Part shown: piece by piece, positions 1 to 9,598 of the stretch | How positions within the stretch are numbered: position 1 is the first letter of the stretch | How the letters are laid out: the number at the start of each line of letters is the position of its first letter | Source: Pelomyxa schiedti | Lineage: Eukaryota > Evosea > Pelobiontida > Pelomyxidae | Direction of reading: 5' to 3' | Assembly: GCA_020536535.1 (NCBI GenBank) | Contig: JAHLWZ010000989.1 | Location: forward strand, 1-32,743 | Length of the DNA stretch: 32,743 nucleotides | Notes under the pieces: generated by a model | Databases searched by the model: none | What the model was told of the DNA's origin: nothing | Seen by the model: the letters and a program-made list of their open reading frames with translations, nothing else | Program-made: the position numbers and the translations under genes

Positions 1-397
1 GATACTCATACACCATGAGGTAAAAACCCCTCAATACCCAACACAACAAAAAAAAAAAAAAAAAAAATAACTTACAGCACAAACAGACACAACTGAACAC
101 TGGGATGGAATAACACACAAGGAAGCTGCAAACACCCTGGCAAAGAACCACGACACAGCACCAACTTGTAAATAATGAAATTTCTGCGGAATCTCTGTTA
201 ATTCGAAGTTTCATCGAAATTTCCTTGTTTTTTTTGTCCACTGCTAGTGGGGTATGCCACTAGGAGTTGATCCCCCCCAAAATTGATAATTGCCCCCGGC
301 CAAATGACTTTCGGATTCCCAGATCCCTTTTCCATTCCCACTACCAATTCAGGGGGGGCAACAATTAAAGTGGGAGGACACAAGCCTTTTTGGTCCA
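1..397. other. Left-edge non-coding stretch with possible RNase H-like retroelement scrap
   Basis: No complete gene is seen before the tubulin start at 398. An A-run lies at about 50-67. On the plus strand, codons 71-175 read without a stop and include DGITHKEAANTLAK (104-145), followed by a stop at 173-175. This resembles the last helix of RNase H domains of retroelements (pattern N/E-x-A-D-x-L-A-K), and could be the tail of a decayed element lying mostly outside the window. The match is short and low-confidence. The rest of the stretch would hold the promoter of the tubulin gene. Confidence 0.3.
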
Positions 398-2130
398 ATG
401 AGGGAGGTGGTTTTTATTCACGTTGGTGAGCGGCTGTGTTGCCCGTAACAAAGAGACTAGCAGCTCACTGGGTTTTTTTCTCCTTCTTATGTGTGTTGTA
501 GGTCAAGCTGGAGTAAGCATTGGTGACTCGTGGTGGGACCAATTTTCCGCAGAGCATGGTGTGGAATCAAAAAGGGTGACAGTTGATTATGGGAGTGGTG
601 GCACAAACAAGGGGGATCGGAGGGTCCTATTTCGGGAGGTACCCAGTTGAATAATATATACAGGTGATTTAAAAACTGTTCTCAATATTGCCCTTTCATG
701 CTATGAATACAACACCCTCTCCATTTTAATTTGCACCGTGATGCCGGGCTTAGGACTCATCTGGTGGATACATCCCACGTTCTCTGTTTGTGGACTTTGA
801 GGTTTGTTGGCTGGGTTAATGTGCCTAAATATTGCCTAGACTGCTACAATTGAATGTGTTAAGAGTGGTCATTCTGGTGGACGCTATGATCCAAATCAAT
901 TCATAAGCCGCAATACACCAGTTAGTTTGTACTGCAGGGGTTACAACACCATCGGCTCAACTATCATTGACGAATGTATGTCTCAAATTTCCCGACTCGT
1001 CGAGGAGTGCACGAGTCTGGAAGGTTTTGTTATCAGTCATGCCCTTGGTAACTGTACAGTAAGTTAAAGTTTAAAAATGCTGAGCTCTTACAGGTGGAGG
1101 TACTGGTTCTGGATTTACAGCACTTCTCCTTCAAAAGTTGAGTGCACAGTACCCAAAGAAGCTAAAATCTAATTTTGCGGTTTGGCCCACCAAGGGTTCC
1201 CCAACATCAATTGTGGAGCCATACAACTGTATTCTCGCAGCTCCAGCTATTATGGAACATACCACTTCTACATTACTGGCTGCAAATGATGCATTGTTTG
1301 ATAGATGTCGTGAATATATTCATATACCGAACCCTTCATTCCGGGATATGAACGGACTTACGGCACAGGTTACCTACTCTTTACACTGTCACTCTACAAA
1401 TGAATTCCCAGGTTTTATCATCTGTGACTGCAAGTAGCCGTTTCGAGTGCAAAGGTTCCACCGGACTTTTCGAGCTTAAACCTGCCGCACTGTTGTAGAC
1501 TTTTGAATATTTTGCACTTATCATTTATCCTCAGGGATCCAAATTTGCACTTCATCCTGCCGTCATATTGCCCCCTCAATACCGCTGCAGAGACTAATTC
1601 AACATCTCTCCAAGACATTACAAATGAAGGTTCTCCTGATCTAATCGAAAGTGGTAACATTCACTCCTCACAGTTTTTGAACCACAGAGCTGCCTGATAA
1701 AAAAAACTGTGAGGTCCTCCAAGTTGTTATCATGTTCCCTGGTCTTTAAGGCAGAGACCACCACTGAAGAAGTTTCGTCGTGCATTACTGCAGTCCAACC
1801 AAAGTTGCATTTCTCTGGGTCCTCTCCCACCCAGTATGTCTTATGTTAACTATTTTATCTCATCGTTTCGATTTATGCAGAAACCGGCTCCGGCATTGCC
1901 TATACTCTCCACCATTTCCAGCAAACTCGAGTCCCAGTGTTTGCGCTTTCGAAAACTCCACTGAATTTGCCGGGCTACTAGGGCAGGTGAATCATGGATT
2001 TGATTTGATGCTTGCCAAACGTGCGTGGGTGCATTGGTATGTTGGTGAGGGAATGGAGGAAGGTGAGTTCAGTGAAGCAAGGGAGACCATGGCCCAACTG
2101 GAATCTCTGTATGAGTCTTTTTGCTCATAA
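398..2130 (+). CDS. Divergent alpha-tubulin, nine exons, 427 aa
   Basis: Joining 398-425, 502-638, 754-801, 840-1047, 1094-1368, 1412-1494, 1535-1629, 1674-1833 and 1881-2130 gives an unbroken frame of 427 residues, slightly shorter than the roughly 450 of usual alpha-tubulins. The N-terminus [13 protein letters not shown] is alpha-type, since beta-tubulins start MREIVHIQ. The GTP-binding tubulin signature GGGTGSG is at residues 141-147. Residue E253 aligns with alpha-tubulin E254, which drives hydrolysis of the beta-subunit GTP. The C-terminal helix [18 protein letters not shown] is nearly perfect. Tubulin forms the alpha/beta dimer of microtubules. Oddities: the protein ends ESLYESFCS, so the acidic glutamate-rich tail and terminal tyrosine are absent, the loop holding K40 is rewritten, and much of the body is strongly diverged. 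Introns are 38-115 bp and all GT-AG. All nine exons stay in phase, which argues for a functional paralog rather than a pseudogene. Its 3' end converges on the next gene. Confidence 0.88.
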
Positions 2131-2205
2131 TCAACAAACTGTGTTCAACAATACAAAACAGAATTTTCGGTTTGCCAAAAGCCTTTTTTTTTCAGAAGGT
2201 CGGCA

Positions 2206-4426
2206 CTACCAGTACAGAAGTGCCTCTTGTTTGGCTAACCACCAGGCAGTCTCCGTAGAACTTGGATAGTCAGGACTATCCTGGAGGCCGCGGCATAACT
2301 CAACAATGCACTGGTAGGTGACTCCCAACTTTTGGACTGTGTGTTCAATGTGGAGTGGTGATACTGTAACAAAAGGCAGGAACTTGTCTTGGGTCCTGAT
2401 AACCTTGGCAGTTAGGCCAGGAAACTTTCTCAGCAGCATTTTCCACGTGGGAAGGCTGATTTGCCTAAACGAAGCATGCAATTGGTCCCGCGGCATGTTT
2501 ATAACCTAGATTGATTTAGTGAGTTTCAAACTGTTGTGAGGTATGGAAGAATACCTCGGAAAGAGTGATGTAAAAATTGTCAATCAACCACTCAGCGCAA
2601 CCCACCTTGGAAAAGCTCAGCAACTGGAAGAACAAGTGGTTGGTGTTTGCCTTGACCTGGTCTGGTGTCAGGTGATATGTTTGAATCAACCACTTGACAA
2701 CTTTGCTTGAAAATCCTTTGGTTCCACTCTCTGTTAAGCATTTCACAACCTGCGATTGTGTGATTTCGCTTATGGCAATTATTTCTTTTGCTGAGGAGAT
2801 ATCTGCCATTCCGATTGCCATTCTCAGCAATTTCTTCATCTGACTGCGGATCGTGACATTCCCAAGGGGGATATGAAGCTTCTTCAACAGGTACAGAGCA
2901 CCACTTAAATTACCTGTCTCTAATAGTCTCTGAACTGATTCAGCCATTTCAGTTTCTTCAAAACGGCCCACTGGAACACGTTGGCAGAACCACTCTAGTG
3001 CTGCGAACCCAGAATAAGAACGTTCTGCAACACTCTCCAATCCAATCCAAGCATTCTCTATGTCTTCGGTATTTTTAAGTGCTCTTTCTATATAGTGATA
3101 AGTGTCTTCCAGCCACGTGGAAACTGAAAGGTTTGCTGCTCCCAGTGCTGCTCTAACGGATCCATCAATTATTTCCGGAGGCAAATCCCCTGCAACGTGG
3201 TGCACCATGCATTTCACTACTGACACACTATCCTTGCTGTTTTCACATGCAACTGGAATATTCTCTGGTTCGGAGACCATGGAGAAATCTTTGAATAACC
3301 ACTCCAGGAGGTCAGGTTCACATATACGGAAGAAGGCGCTGCGCAAACTCGTTTTAGATGGCTTCACGGCACCGCTCTGAATCAGCCACCTCAGCGTCTG
3401 CTCCTCGTACACGGGAACCTGCTCCCACTGCATCGACGGCATCGCCCTCATGAGCCACTTGCACGCTTCAATCTTTTCATCGGCACTCCGCATGCTCTTG
3501 AGAAGGTTGCACGCGATCACGGCCTGCAAGCCGGCCGCGCTCTCGCCGGTTCTCGGCGGGAATCTTTCGAACACCCACTTGATGACCTCCAAGCACCCGC
3601 CTTCGGCAGCGCACTGAGGAAATGGGTGCCACGCAAGCATCTCGCACGCGGAGGGAATGTCGAAGAGCCCGGCGAGCCACTCCACCACGTCGATGTGGCC
3701 CCCGCACAGCGCGGCCATGAACGCGTGGAAGAAATACAGCTCGCCGATGCGGAACCTGGACACGAGCCACTTTGCGGTCTCGAGGTGCCCGGCGCGGCAG
3801 ACGCTGCACAGCAAAGTGTTGCTGCTCCCTTTGCCTTCGTATGGCATGGTCGCGGCCACCAACTCGTCCCTCAGGTTCCAGTCACTGTCTCCGCCGTCGT
3901 CCTCTGGCCAGCGGAGATGGCTCCCGGCCGCCCAGGGTCTCCCATAAGTGGAATCGGTGGTGCCAGTGGTGTGGGGATCGGGGCCGGCGAATTGCTCGGC
4001 TGTTGGCAGGTGCCCCGCGACGCAGAGGCCACGCAGCACGGCGAGGCACTCCTTGTGGGGGTGGTGGCGCGGGGGTGACTTATGGGACACGATCCAGGAC
4101 ACGCAGCGGCCGTCGCCGCAGGCCTCGGCCGCGCACTGCAGGGCAAAGTAGGACGAGCGGTACTTGATGTGCTGGTAGCCGCGCACATTCACGCCTGCGG
4201 TGGCGAGCACGGCGCGGCAGGCCATGGGCACGAGCGGGAACAAGGCCTCGGCTACGGTCAGAAGCAAAACGCAGCGCTTGTGGGACAGCGGCCTCCGGTA
4301 GGGCTCAGAAAAGGGACGAACTATGGGAGGACGGCCCAGCAACCACCCAGGCAACACCACGTCGGTCCATACAATACGGGAAACAGACACAACAATACTT
4401 CTCTGTTCCAACACAACACAACTCAT
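2206..4426 (-). CDS. Degenerate ankyrin-like repeat protein (paralog A), two exons, 723 aa
   Basis: Exons 4426-2555 and 2505-2206 join in phase 0 across a 49-bp GT-AG intron. The second exon is homologous to the C-terminus of the gene at 11134-13544 (shared WKML-R/K core), which supports the join. The middle carries repeated motifs such as GHLETAKWLV, GHIDVVEWLA and GCLEVIKWVF, an ankyrin-like helix pair with a conserved WL in place of the TPLH motif. Such repeats usually mediate protein binding. An N-terminal region around SRIVWTDVVLPGW and AEALFPLVPMACRAVL is shared with the paralog. No catalytic residues, signal peptide or clear membrane segment are seen. The frame is open upstream to 4597 without another required ATG; 4426 was chosen because homology with the paralog begins just after it, but ATGs further up (about 4488 and 4538) are possible. 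The 3.4-4.3 kb part is much more G+C-rich than the 3' part. Confidence 0.82.
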
Positions 4427-5285
4427 CGTTAGGGGAAAAGATCTCCTGAACCTCCACACCTTCTCTGGACCCGTCCATGTCTTCCCGCCACCCATACTTC
4501 TGGAGAAAACATCAGAAAAGAAGGGGAGAGTCGGCATCTCTGGCGTGCCAAGTTGTGGTTTTAGGAGAAGAAAAGAGTTTATCAGAACAAAACGCACAGC
4601 CGTAATGATGGCCCAATGCCACCCATAGCCACCGTGATAATATTATCCTCCTCTTGTCGCACACACACGATGCGATGACACTCGAGAAAGCACAAATTTG
4701 TTGGTCGACCGTCCTGTTCCGTTAGGCGAGAATTGTGGATTTTCCAAACCGCACATACGCCGGCCACAAGATCGGATCTTCAGTCAGTGTTGCACACAAC
4801 GCAATAGCGCATTGCTGAACAGCCCACATTGACACCGACCGTATGATTGTTTCTTTTTTTTTGATTGTATCAAAATGAATTTGCCTGCGCACACAACTAA
4901 ACAACCAATTAGACAGACATCTTACGCTAAAATAGATTTTTAGCCACACTCCAAGTCTTAACAGTTGCGCAATTGCTTTCCAAAATTGTAATTAATAATG
5001 CTTTTGAAGGGCAGATCCACCTCTTTCATTTTTTTACACGCGTCGCAGCAAACAACCCGGTACGCAACACAAACGCACCACAAACCCAACCCGTAACGCA
5101 AACACAAACTCCTCGTCGAAAACACATCAACCTGCGTGCTGCGAAACTATTTCCAAGATCCTTCGAAGTGACACTATCGCCAGTGGAATAGACTATTGCA
5201 CCTCGCGGAAGGAAGCAGAGACTCGAGGGAGGGCGGTGGGACAGTCCTGTCAACCGTCAAAAAACTCAAACTCCCCGGCAATGCA
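4427..5285. other. Gene-poor region upstream of the ankyrin-like gene
   Basis: No open frame here shows a recognisable domain or convincing exon structure. It should contain the promoter of the minus-strand ankyrin-like gene. The stretch 4850-5200 is A+T-rich with CAAACACAAAC-type simple sequence. Confidence 0.5.
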
Positions 5286-5459
5286 ATGCGTGCACTCACT
5301 CCCACAGTGGTACTGGTACTGGCACTGACACTGACTTGGAGGCTTTGGGGAGCAAGGGCAGTGGCCGTTTTTGAGGGTGGCGGCGAGGACTGGGCTGTCC
5401 GCTGCGTACACTCTCTTCCCTGCAATGCAGCAATGGGCTATATGGACTACCTACGATAA
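5286..5459 (+). CDS. Putative small secreted protein or first exon (57 aa)
   Basis: An ATG at 5286 opens a 57-codon frame. Residues 1-27 look like a signal peptide: MRAL, then a hydrophobic stretch with alternating Leu/Val/Thr, ending in an ARAVA-type cleavage site. The mature part is only about 30 residues, with two cysteines and several acidic residues. A possible donor after codon TGC (GTACAC at about 5406) means this could be the first exon of a longer gene whose other exons were not found. No family is recognised. Short length and lack of homology make this uncertain. Confidence 0.3.
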   Translation: MRALTPTVVLVLALTLTWRLWGARAVAVFEGGGEDWAVRCVHSLPCNAAMGYMDYLR

Positions 5460-5520
5460 TTTACGTACACCTTGGGCACTTGTATAGGAATGAGGACTTG
5501 TCACAATACATATATATTGG

Positions 5521-6290
5521 CGGCAGTATATCCACTTCCTTCATTTTGTTTTACTAACTGTTCCATGAGATACAAATTCCCGACCTTTTGCGAAGCTCGA
5601 ATAATATTGGGGCATTTCATTCCCGTTTTAAACATATTCATTTTTTTCCCAATAGGTACTTTTTCCCTTGAGGACCCCCATAGCGTGGGCTGATGGTGGT
5701 GTCATTTTGCGGGCTCCCCCTTGGGCTCATCACAGCCAGTCGTGTGCTCGATCTGCAGCGGCGGCATGGATGTGTTGGGCTCTCCCCTTTTTCGCCCGCA
5801 GGATGCACCCATCCATCAGATATCCCAGTGCTAGAACTCAAAGGGGTCTCTCTTGGGTTTCTCTCACACTCACTGTGGAGTCGATTGCGCTTCGGCAGTA
5901 TATACAATCCCTTCATACAGTTTTACTAACTGTTCCATGAGATACAAATTCCCGACCTCTCGCGGAGCTCGAATAATATTGGAAAATTTCCTTCACAATT
6001 TTGTTCTCATCATCGAAATAGATTTCATTTCCCCAATGGGTGCTTTTTTCCTTCCATTCCCACCTTGAGGACCCCCATAGCGTGGGCTGATGGTGGTGCA
6101 TTCTGCGGGCTCCCCCTTGGGCTCATCGCAGCCACTTTTCGTGACGTGTGCTCGATCTGCAGCGGCGGCATGGATGTGTTGAGCTATCCCCTTTTCGCCC
6201 GCAGGATGCACCCATCCCCAGTGCTAGAACTCAAAGGGGTCTCTCTTGGGTCTCTCTCACACTCACTGTGAGTGGAGTGGAGTCGAGTCA
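5521..6290. repeat. Two-unit direct tandem repeat, about 370-395 bp per unit
   Basis: Unit 1 (about 5521-5890) and unit 2 (about 5893-6290) share long blocks. CGGCAGTATAT occurs at 5521 and 5893; TTTTACTAACTGTTCCATGA at 5549 and 5921 (offset 372); CCTTGAGGACCCCCATAGCG at 5666 and 6063 (offset 397); GTGCTAGAACTCAAAGGGG at 5828 and 6221 (offset 393). Reading frames are not conserved between the copies: the same DNA is read in different frames because of indels, on both strands. The unit is therefore unlikely to be protein coding. It could be a duplicated non-coding RNA gene, a satellite fragment or mobile-element debris. Confidence 0.85.
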
Positions 6291-7134
6291 CCATCACTCG
6301 AAACAAAGCAGTATCAAATCCCCTCAATCTCACTACTAAACAAAATAATAGCACACCCCTTTATTACCAAGAAGCTGATTTTCCTCCGATATCTACGCGT
6401 TTATTCATGTTTTATCCCCCCATTCTTCACATAATTGAGTTCTCTGTGCGGTGCACTGTAGTAGATTAATAAGAGGTTGAAATTTTCTATCTATTTTGGT
6501 TAAGTAACCACATCCCATCCAGCGACTGTGATGTCATTGTTATCGTCATTGTCATCAAGGGGGGTCTCCATGGAGTCACACGTGTGCCGGTGGAACCTTG
6601 GAAAATATGAAGGCTAAAAAAGGTCTTTCACTTCCGCAAGAAAAACCACCCATTAACATTTTTTAGTAGGTAGGAAATTTTGCGGAATGTAAGTCGGTAG
6701 CAAAGAAGATGATTGAAGAAGAATAGACTTCATATGCGAAGGTAATCCTCCCTCTGGTGGGTTTCACTGTTTGCACCGCTTACCACCTCAAGGTAGATGC
6801 TTTTGACAATCAGAGAGCACAGCTAGGCAATGGAGTCACTCACACACTCAAGGAACAACAACCTCAACAACAACACACGCTATCACACAGGAACATCCAA
6901 GAGTGCAAATGAATGCACTCTCCTACTCACACATCGTCCCCCCGACACTCCAAACACGGGGTGGTTGTCATAATAAAATGTTTCTGTTTGCAAGATAAAA
7001 TTCAACAGTAGTTATTTCCTGCTTGCCAAAACATTAACCCTTAGTTCAGCCAATCTCCAAGAGCTACTGAAACTGTCTTCCGAACTACTCAAGATCGATG
7101 ACAACAGCACTCTACTTCGTCGAAAAGCACCATA
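6291..7134. other. Intergenic region upstream of the Cdc20/Cdh1 gene
   Basis: No supported gene is seen. It contains A/C-rich simple sequence at about 6840-6950 and a TCATTG/TTATCG micro-repeat near 6530-6560. It presumably includes the promoter and leader of the gene starting at 7135. Confidence 0.5.
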
Positions 7135-8967
7135 ATGTTGTCGGCCCACGACGGGTGCGTGTCGTTCCTCGGCGTCGACGCGTACTCAGAGACGTCGTCC
7201 AGCGCAGCTACGTCGTCAGCGCCCCCGGGCGCCGGCGACCGCTTCGTCCCCACGCTGCTGCGCTCGTCCTCGTCGGAGCTGGAAGCCGCGCACAGGGAGG
7301 TGCTCGCGGCGGAGGCGGAGGCCGAGGCGGCCATGCGGCGGCTCACTCTCACGGGGCCCGACGACGACCTCGTGCGGCCGCCGCCGGGTGACGACGCCAC
7401 GGGCGCGCAGGGGAGTACTGCCAAAAGGGCGTATATAAGGGCCGTCGAAGCTGCCTTGTGCAACAATACAACGGTTGGGTTTTCGTTTGTTTTATGGGGT
7501 TTTTGGGTTTTTCGCCTCCCTCTCGTAAATTTTAGTTGATTCTATGCCGATTGTATTACGTTCTGACATAGTACCCTCCAAAAACCAGAAAAAGGTTCTC
7601 AGTTTCTCACCTGCCAAGCCTACAAAAGGAATTAACATGCCCGTTAGTACATTGGGGTCATCAAGCAGGACCTCTTCATTCAGCAAGTGCGAACACATTG
7701 ACTTCTGAAAGTTTCTTATATGAACTTGTTCTGTTTTTCACTTTCTGGTTTATCAATATTGAACAGGAACCCCCGTTCCGTACCTCAAGCACCAGAGAGG
7801 GTGCTGGATGCACCTGGTTTACAGGATAACTATTACCTTAATGTGCTTGACTGGGGCACTCACTACCTTGCTATTGGCCTTTCTTGTTTTGTTTATTTGT
7901 GGTCACCTACTATTGCCGAAGCAGTACAGCTTTTGCAGACTTCAGAAGACAATTGTATCTCAGCTGTAAAGTGGGCAGGGTCTTCTTCCTTTCTAGCTGT
8001 TGCTACAAACAGTGGTCAGTCTCTCATACAGTATTCAATTTTCTGACTATCTCTCCTTGGCAAGGTGACATACAGATTTGGACAGCAAAACAAGATTCAT
8101 TTAAGCAACTTCGCACTATTCGAGGTCACACTAGTTGTGTGTGCTCTTTATCATGGGCAGGAAATTTGTTGGCTAGTGGGGCAAAGGATGGCACTATTAT
8201 GATCAGTGATGTGAGTAGACGACCTCATGAGGTGGCCATTTTAAGACACCACACTGATCAAGTGTGTGGGTTAATCTGGTCTCCAAGTCAAACCCAGCTT
8301 GCTAGTGGGGGGAATGATAGTTGTGTTGCAGTATGGGAGCCACATAGGTGTGCAACAGCACCAATGGTTGTTCTGACACTCCACACTGCTGCTGTGAAAG
8401 CACTTTCGTGGTGTCCCTGGGAGGTTGTGTTTCGCCTGTCATTTTTACCTCACTGACCACCAGTCAAGCCCAATATCCTTGCTACAGGAGGCGGTTATGC
8501 AGATAAGTGTATACGAATTTGGAATACATCTACTGGTTCCTGTCTACAATGCATCACTACCAACTCACAGGTGACATCTATTATGTGGTCCGTTGAGTAC
8601 CAGGAGCTTATTTCTTCCCACGGGTGAGTGGCTTTTCTTTTGGAAATTTTAACAACCTACAGAGCCCCAGACTGCCAGCTTTCACTTTGGAAGTACCCAA
8701 CAATGGAAAAGGTTGGTGATATCTTGGGGCACGATGACCGAATTCTCCACACAACAAGAAGTCCTGATGGCAGCATTGTGGTTTCTGCAAGTACTGACGA
8801 AACCATAAGGTATTAACGCTGGTTCTTATGCACAACACACTCACTTGAATGAAAGGTTTTGGTCCGTTTGGCCACCACAAAAACCCCACAAGACTATAAA
8901 TAAAAGTAACACTACTCGGCTCCGCTCTAGGAGTGCTTCGGGCTTCAGCTCAAGGGGATTGAGATGA
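7135..8967 (+). CDS. Cdc20/Cdh1 (Fizzy-related) family APC/C activator, seven exons, 511 aa
   Basis: Proposed exons 7135-7498, 7536-7686, 7767-8014, 8065-8423, 8469-8623, 8663-8809 and 8856-8967 join in phase. The hallmark RVLDAPGLQDNYYLNVLDW precedes a seven-bladed WD40 propeller with family-specific phrases GGNDSCVAVWEPHR, GGGYADKCIRIWNT and STDETIRFW. These proteins recruit D-box and KEN-box substrates to the anaphase-promoting complex for ubiquitination. A C-box-like DRFVP is at residues 35-39, where the usual form is DR[F/Y]IPxR; the trailing Arg is missing. The C-terminus is LR, not the canonical IR tail. The wording of the last blades favours Cdh1 (FZR) over Cdc20, but not decisively. 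The join of exon 1 to exon 2 is the weakest: the donor at 7499 was chosen because it keeps the phase. The next gene starts 228 bp downstream on the same strand. Confidence 0.88.
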
Positions 8968-9195
8968 ACCCGGCTATACATACATAGAACTTATACATAT
9001 TTACACCGCTTCGAAAACAAGAAGGCACTTGGTTTTCATTTTTCAGCATTTCAGTAATAGAACCTCATTCTTTTTTTTTCTGTTGGCATATTTGAAAGAA
9101 AGAGAGAAGGAGCAACACAACCAAGCAAGCAACACCCAAAGTAGGAAGTCTCCAAAAAACCCACAAGCACAAGACAAAGAGAAGAGTAAGCAAGA

Positions 9196-9438
9196 ATGCA
9201 AGGACAACCTGATTCTGCAGGCCCAGACTGGGTGATCCCTGAGTTGGCACCCCACGAGCATCATCCCGAGGAGTACCCTCATGTAGGCACGGCTCAACAT
9301 TCCCCAGAATCCCCGGCAGAGAAGCTTACTGTGCGTGAGTTGAAGGAGAGGTTGCGCCAGAGCGGAGTCGATTCCAGTGGTGTGACTGAGAAGCGTGATT
9401 TGGTGGAGATGGTCAACAAGGCTTGCCCTCTTCACTAG
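9196..9438 (+). CDS. Small SAP-domain protein, 80 aa
   Basis: A single-exon frame from the ATG at 9196 to the stop at 9436-9438. Residues 1-42 are acidic, Pro/His-rich and probably disordered. Residues 43-77 (KLTVRELKERLRQSGVDSSG, then TEKRDLVEMV) match the helix-turn-helix SAP fold, close to the variant in the C-terminal domain of MANF/ARMET, which carries a Cys pair where this protein has Ser-Ser-Gly. SAP domains bind DNA, RNA or proteins; the MANF type acts in the ER, but no signal peptide is seen here. An upstream exon cannot be excluded because the frame is open to about 9029, without another ATG. Confidence 0.7.
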   Translation: MQGQPDSAGPDWVIPELAPHEHHPEEYPHVGTAQHSPESPAEKLTVRELKERLRQSGVDSSGVTEKRDLVEMVNKACPLH

Positions 9439-9598
9439 CTTGGCTATTGCCGATTGATTGGAATGAATGGGAGTGTCACACCAGAAACCCGCAACATTTT
9501 GAGTGGTGAATGATTGAATAGAAGACAACTCCTGAGGGATGATAAAGTGTTTAGGAGGTCAATTTTTAGATAAGTAGGTTTTTTTGTTTGGTAGTCAT

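Noticed and set aside
198-398. 66 aa minus-strand frame before the tubulin gene
   Set aside because: No homology or start context; lies in the presumed tubulin promoter.
922-938. 17-bp GT-AG segment in tubulin exon 4 as an intron
   Set aside because: Too short, and the unspliced codons align with the conserved tubulin sequence leading to RGYNTIG.
3477-4432. Several 90-150 aa open frames on both strands opposite or within the ankyrin-like gene
   Set aside because: They are Arg/Ala/Pro-rich shadows created by the G+C-rich coding sequence of the real minus-strand gene.
5638-6271. Overlapping frames in the tandem repeat (both strands)
   Set aside because: The two repeat copies do not keep the same frame, so coding is unlikely.
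9043-9528. Minus-strand 161 aa hydrophobic frame over the SAP gene
   Set aside because: Hydrophobicity comes from the antisense of an A-rich stretch; no exon or domain signs, while the plus strand has a clear SAP domain.
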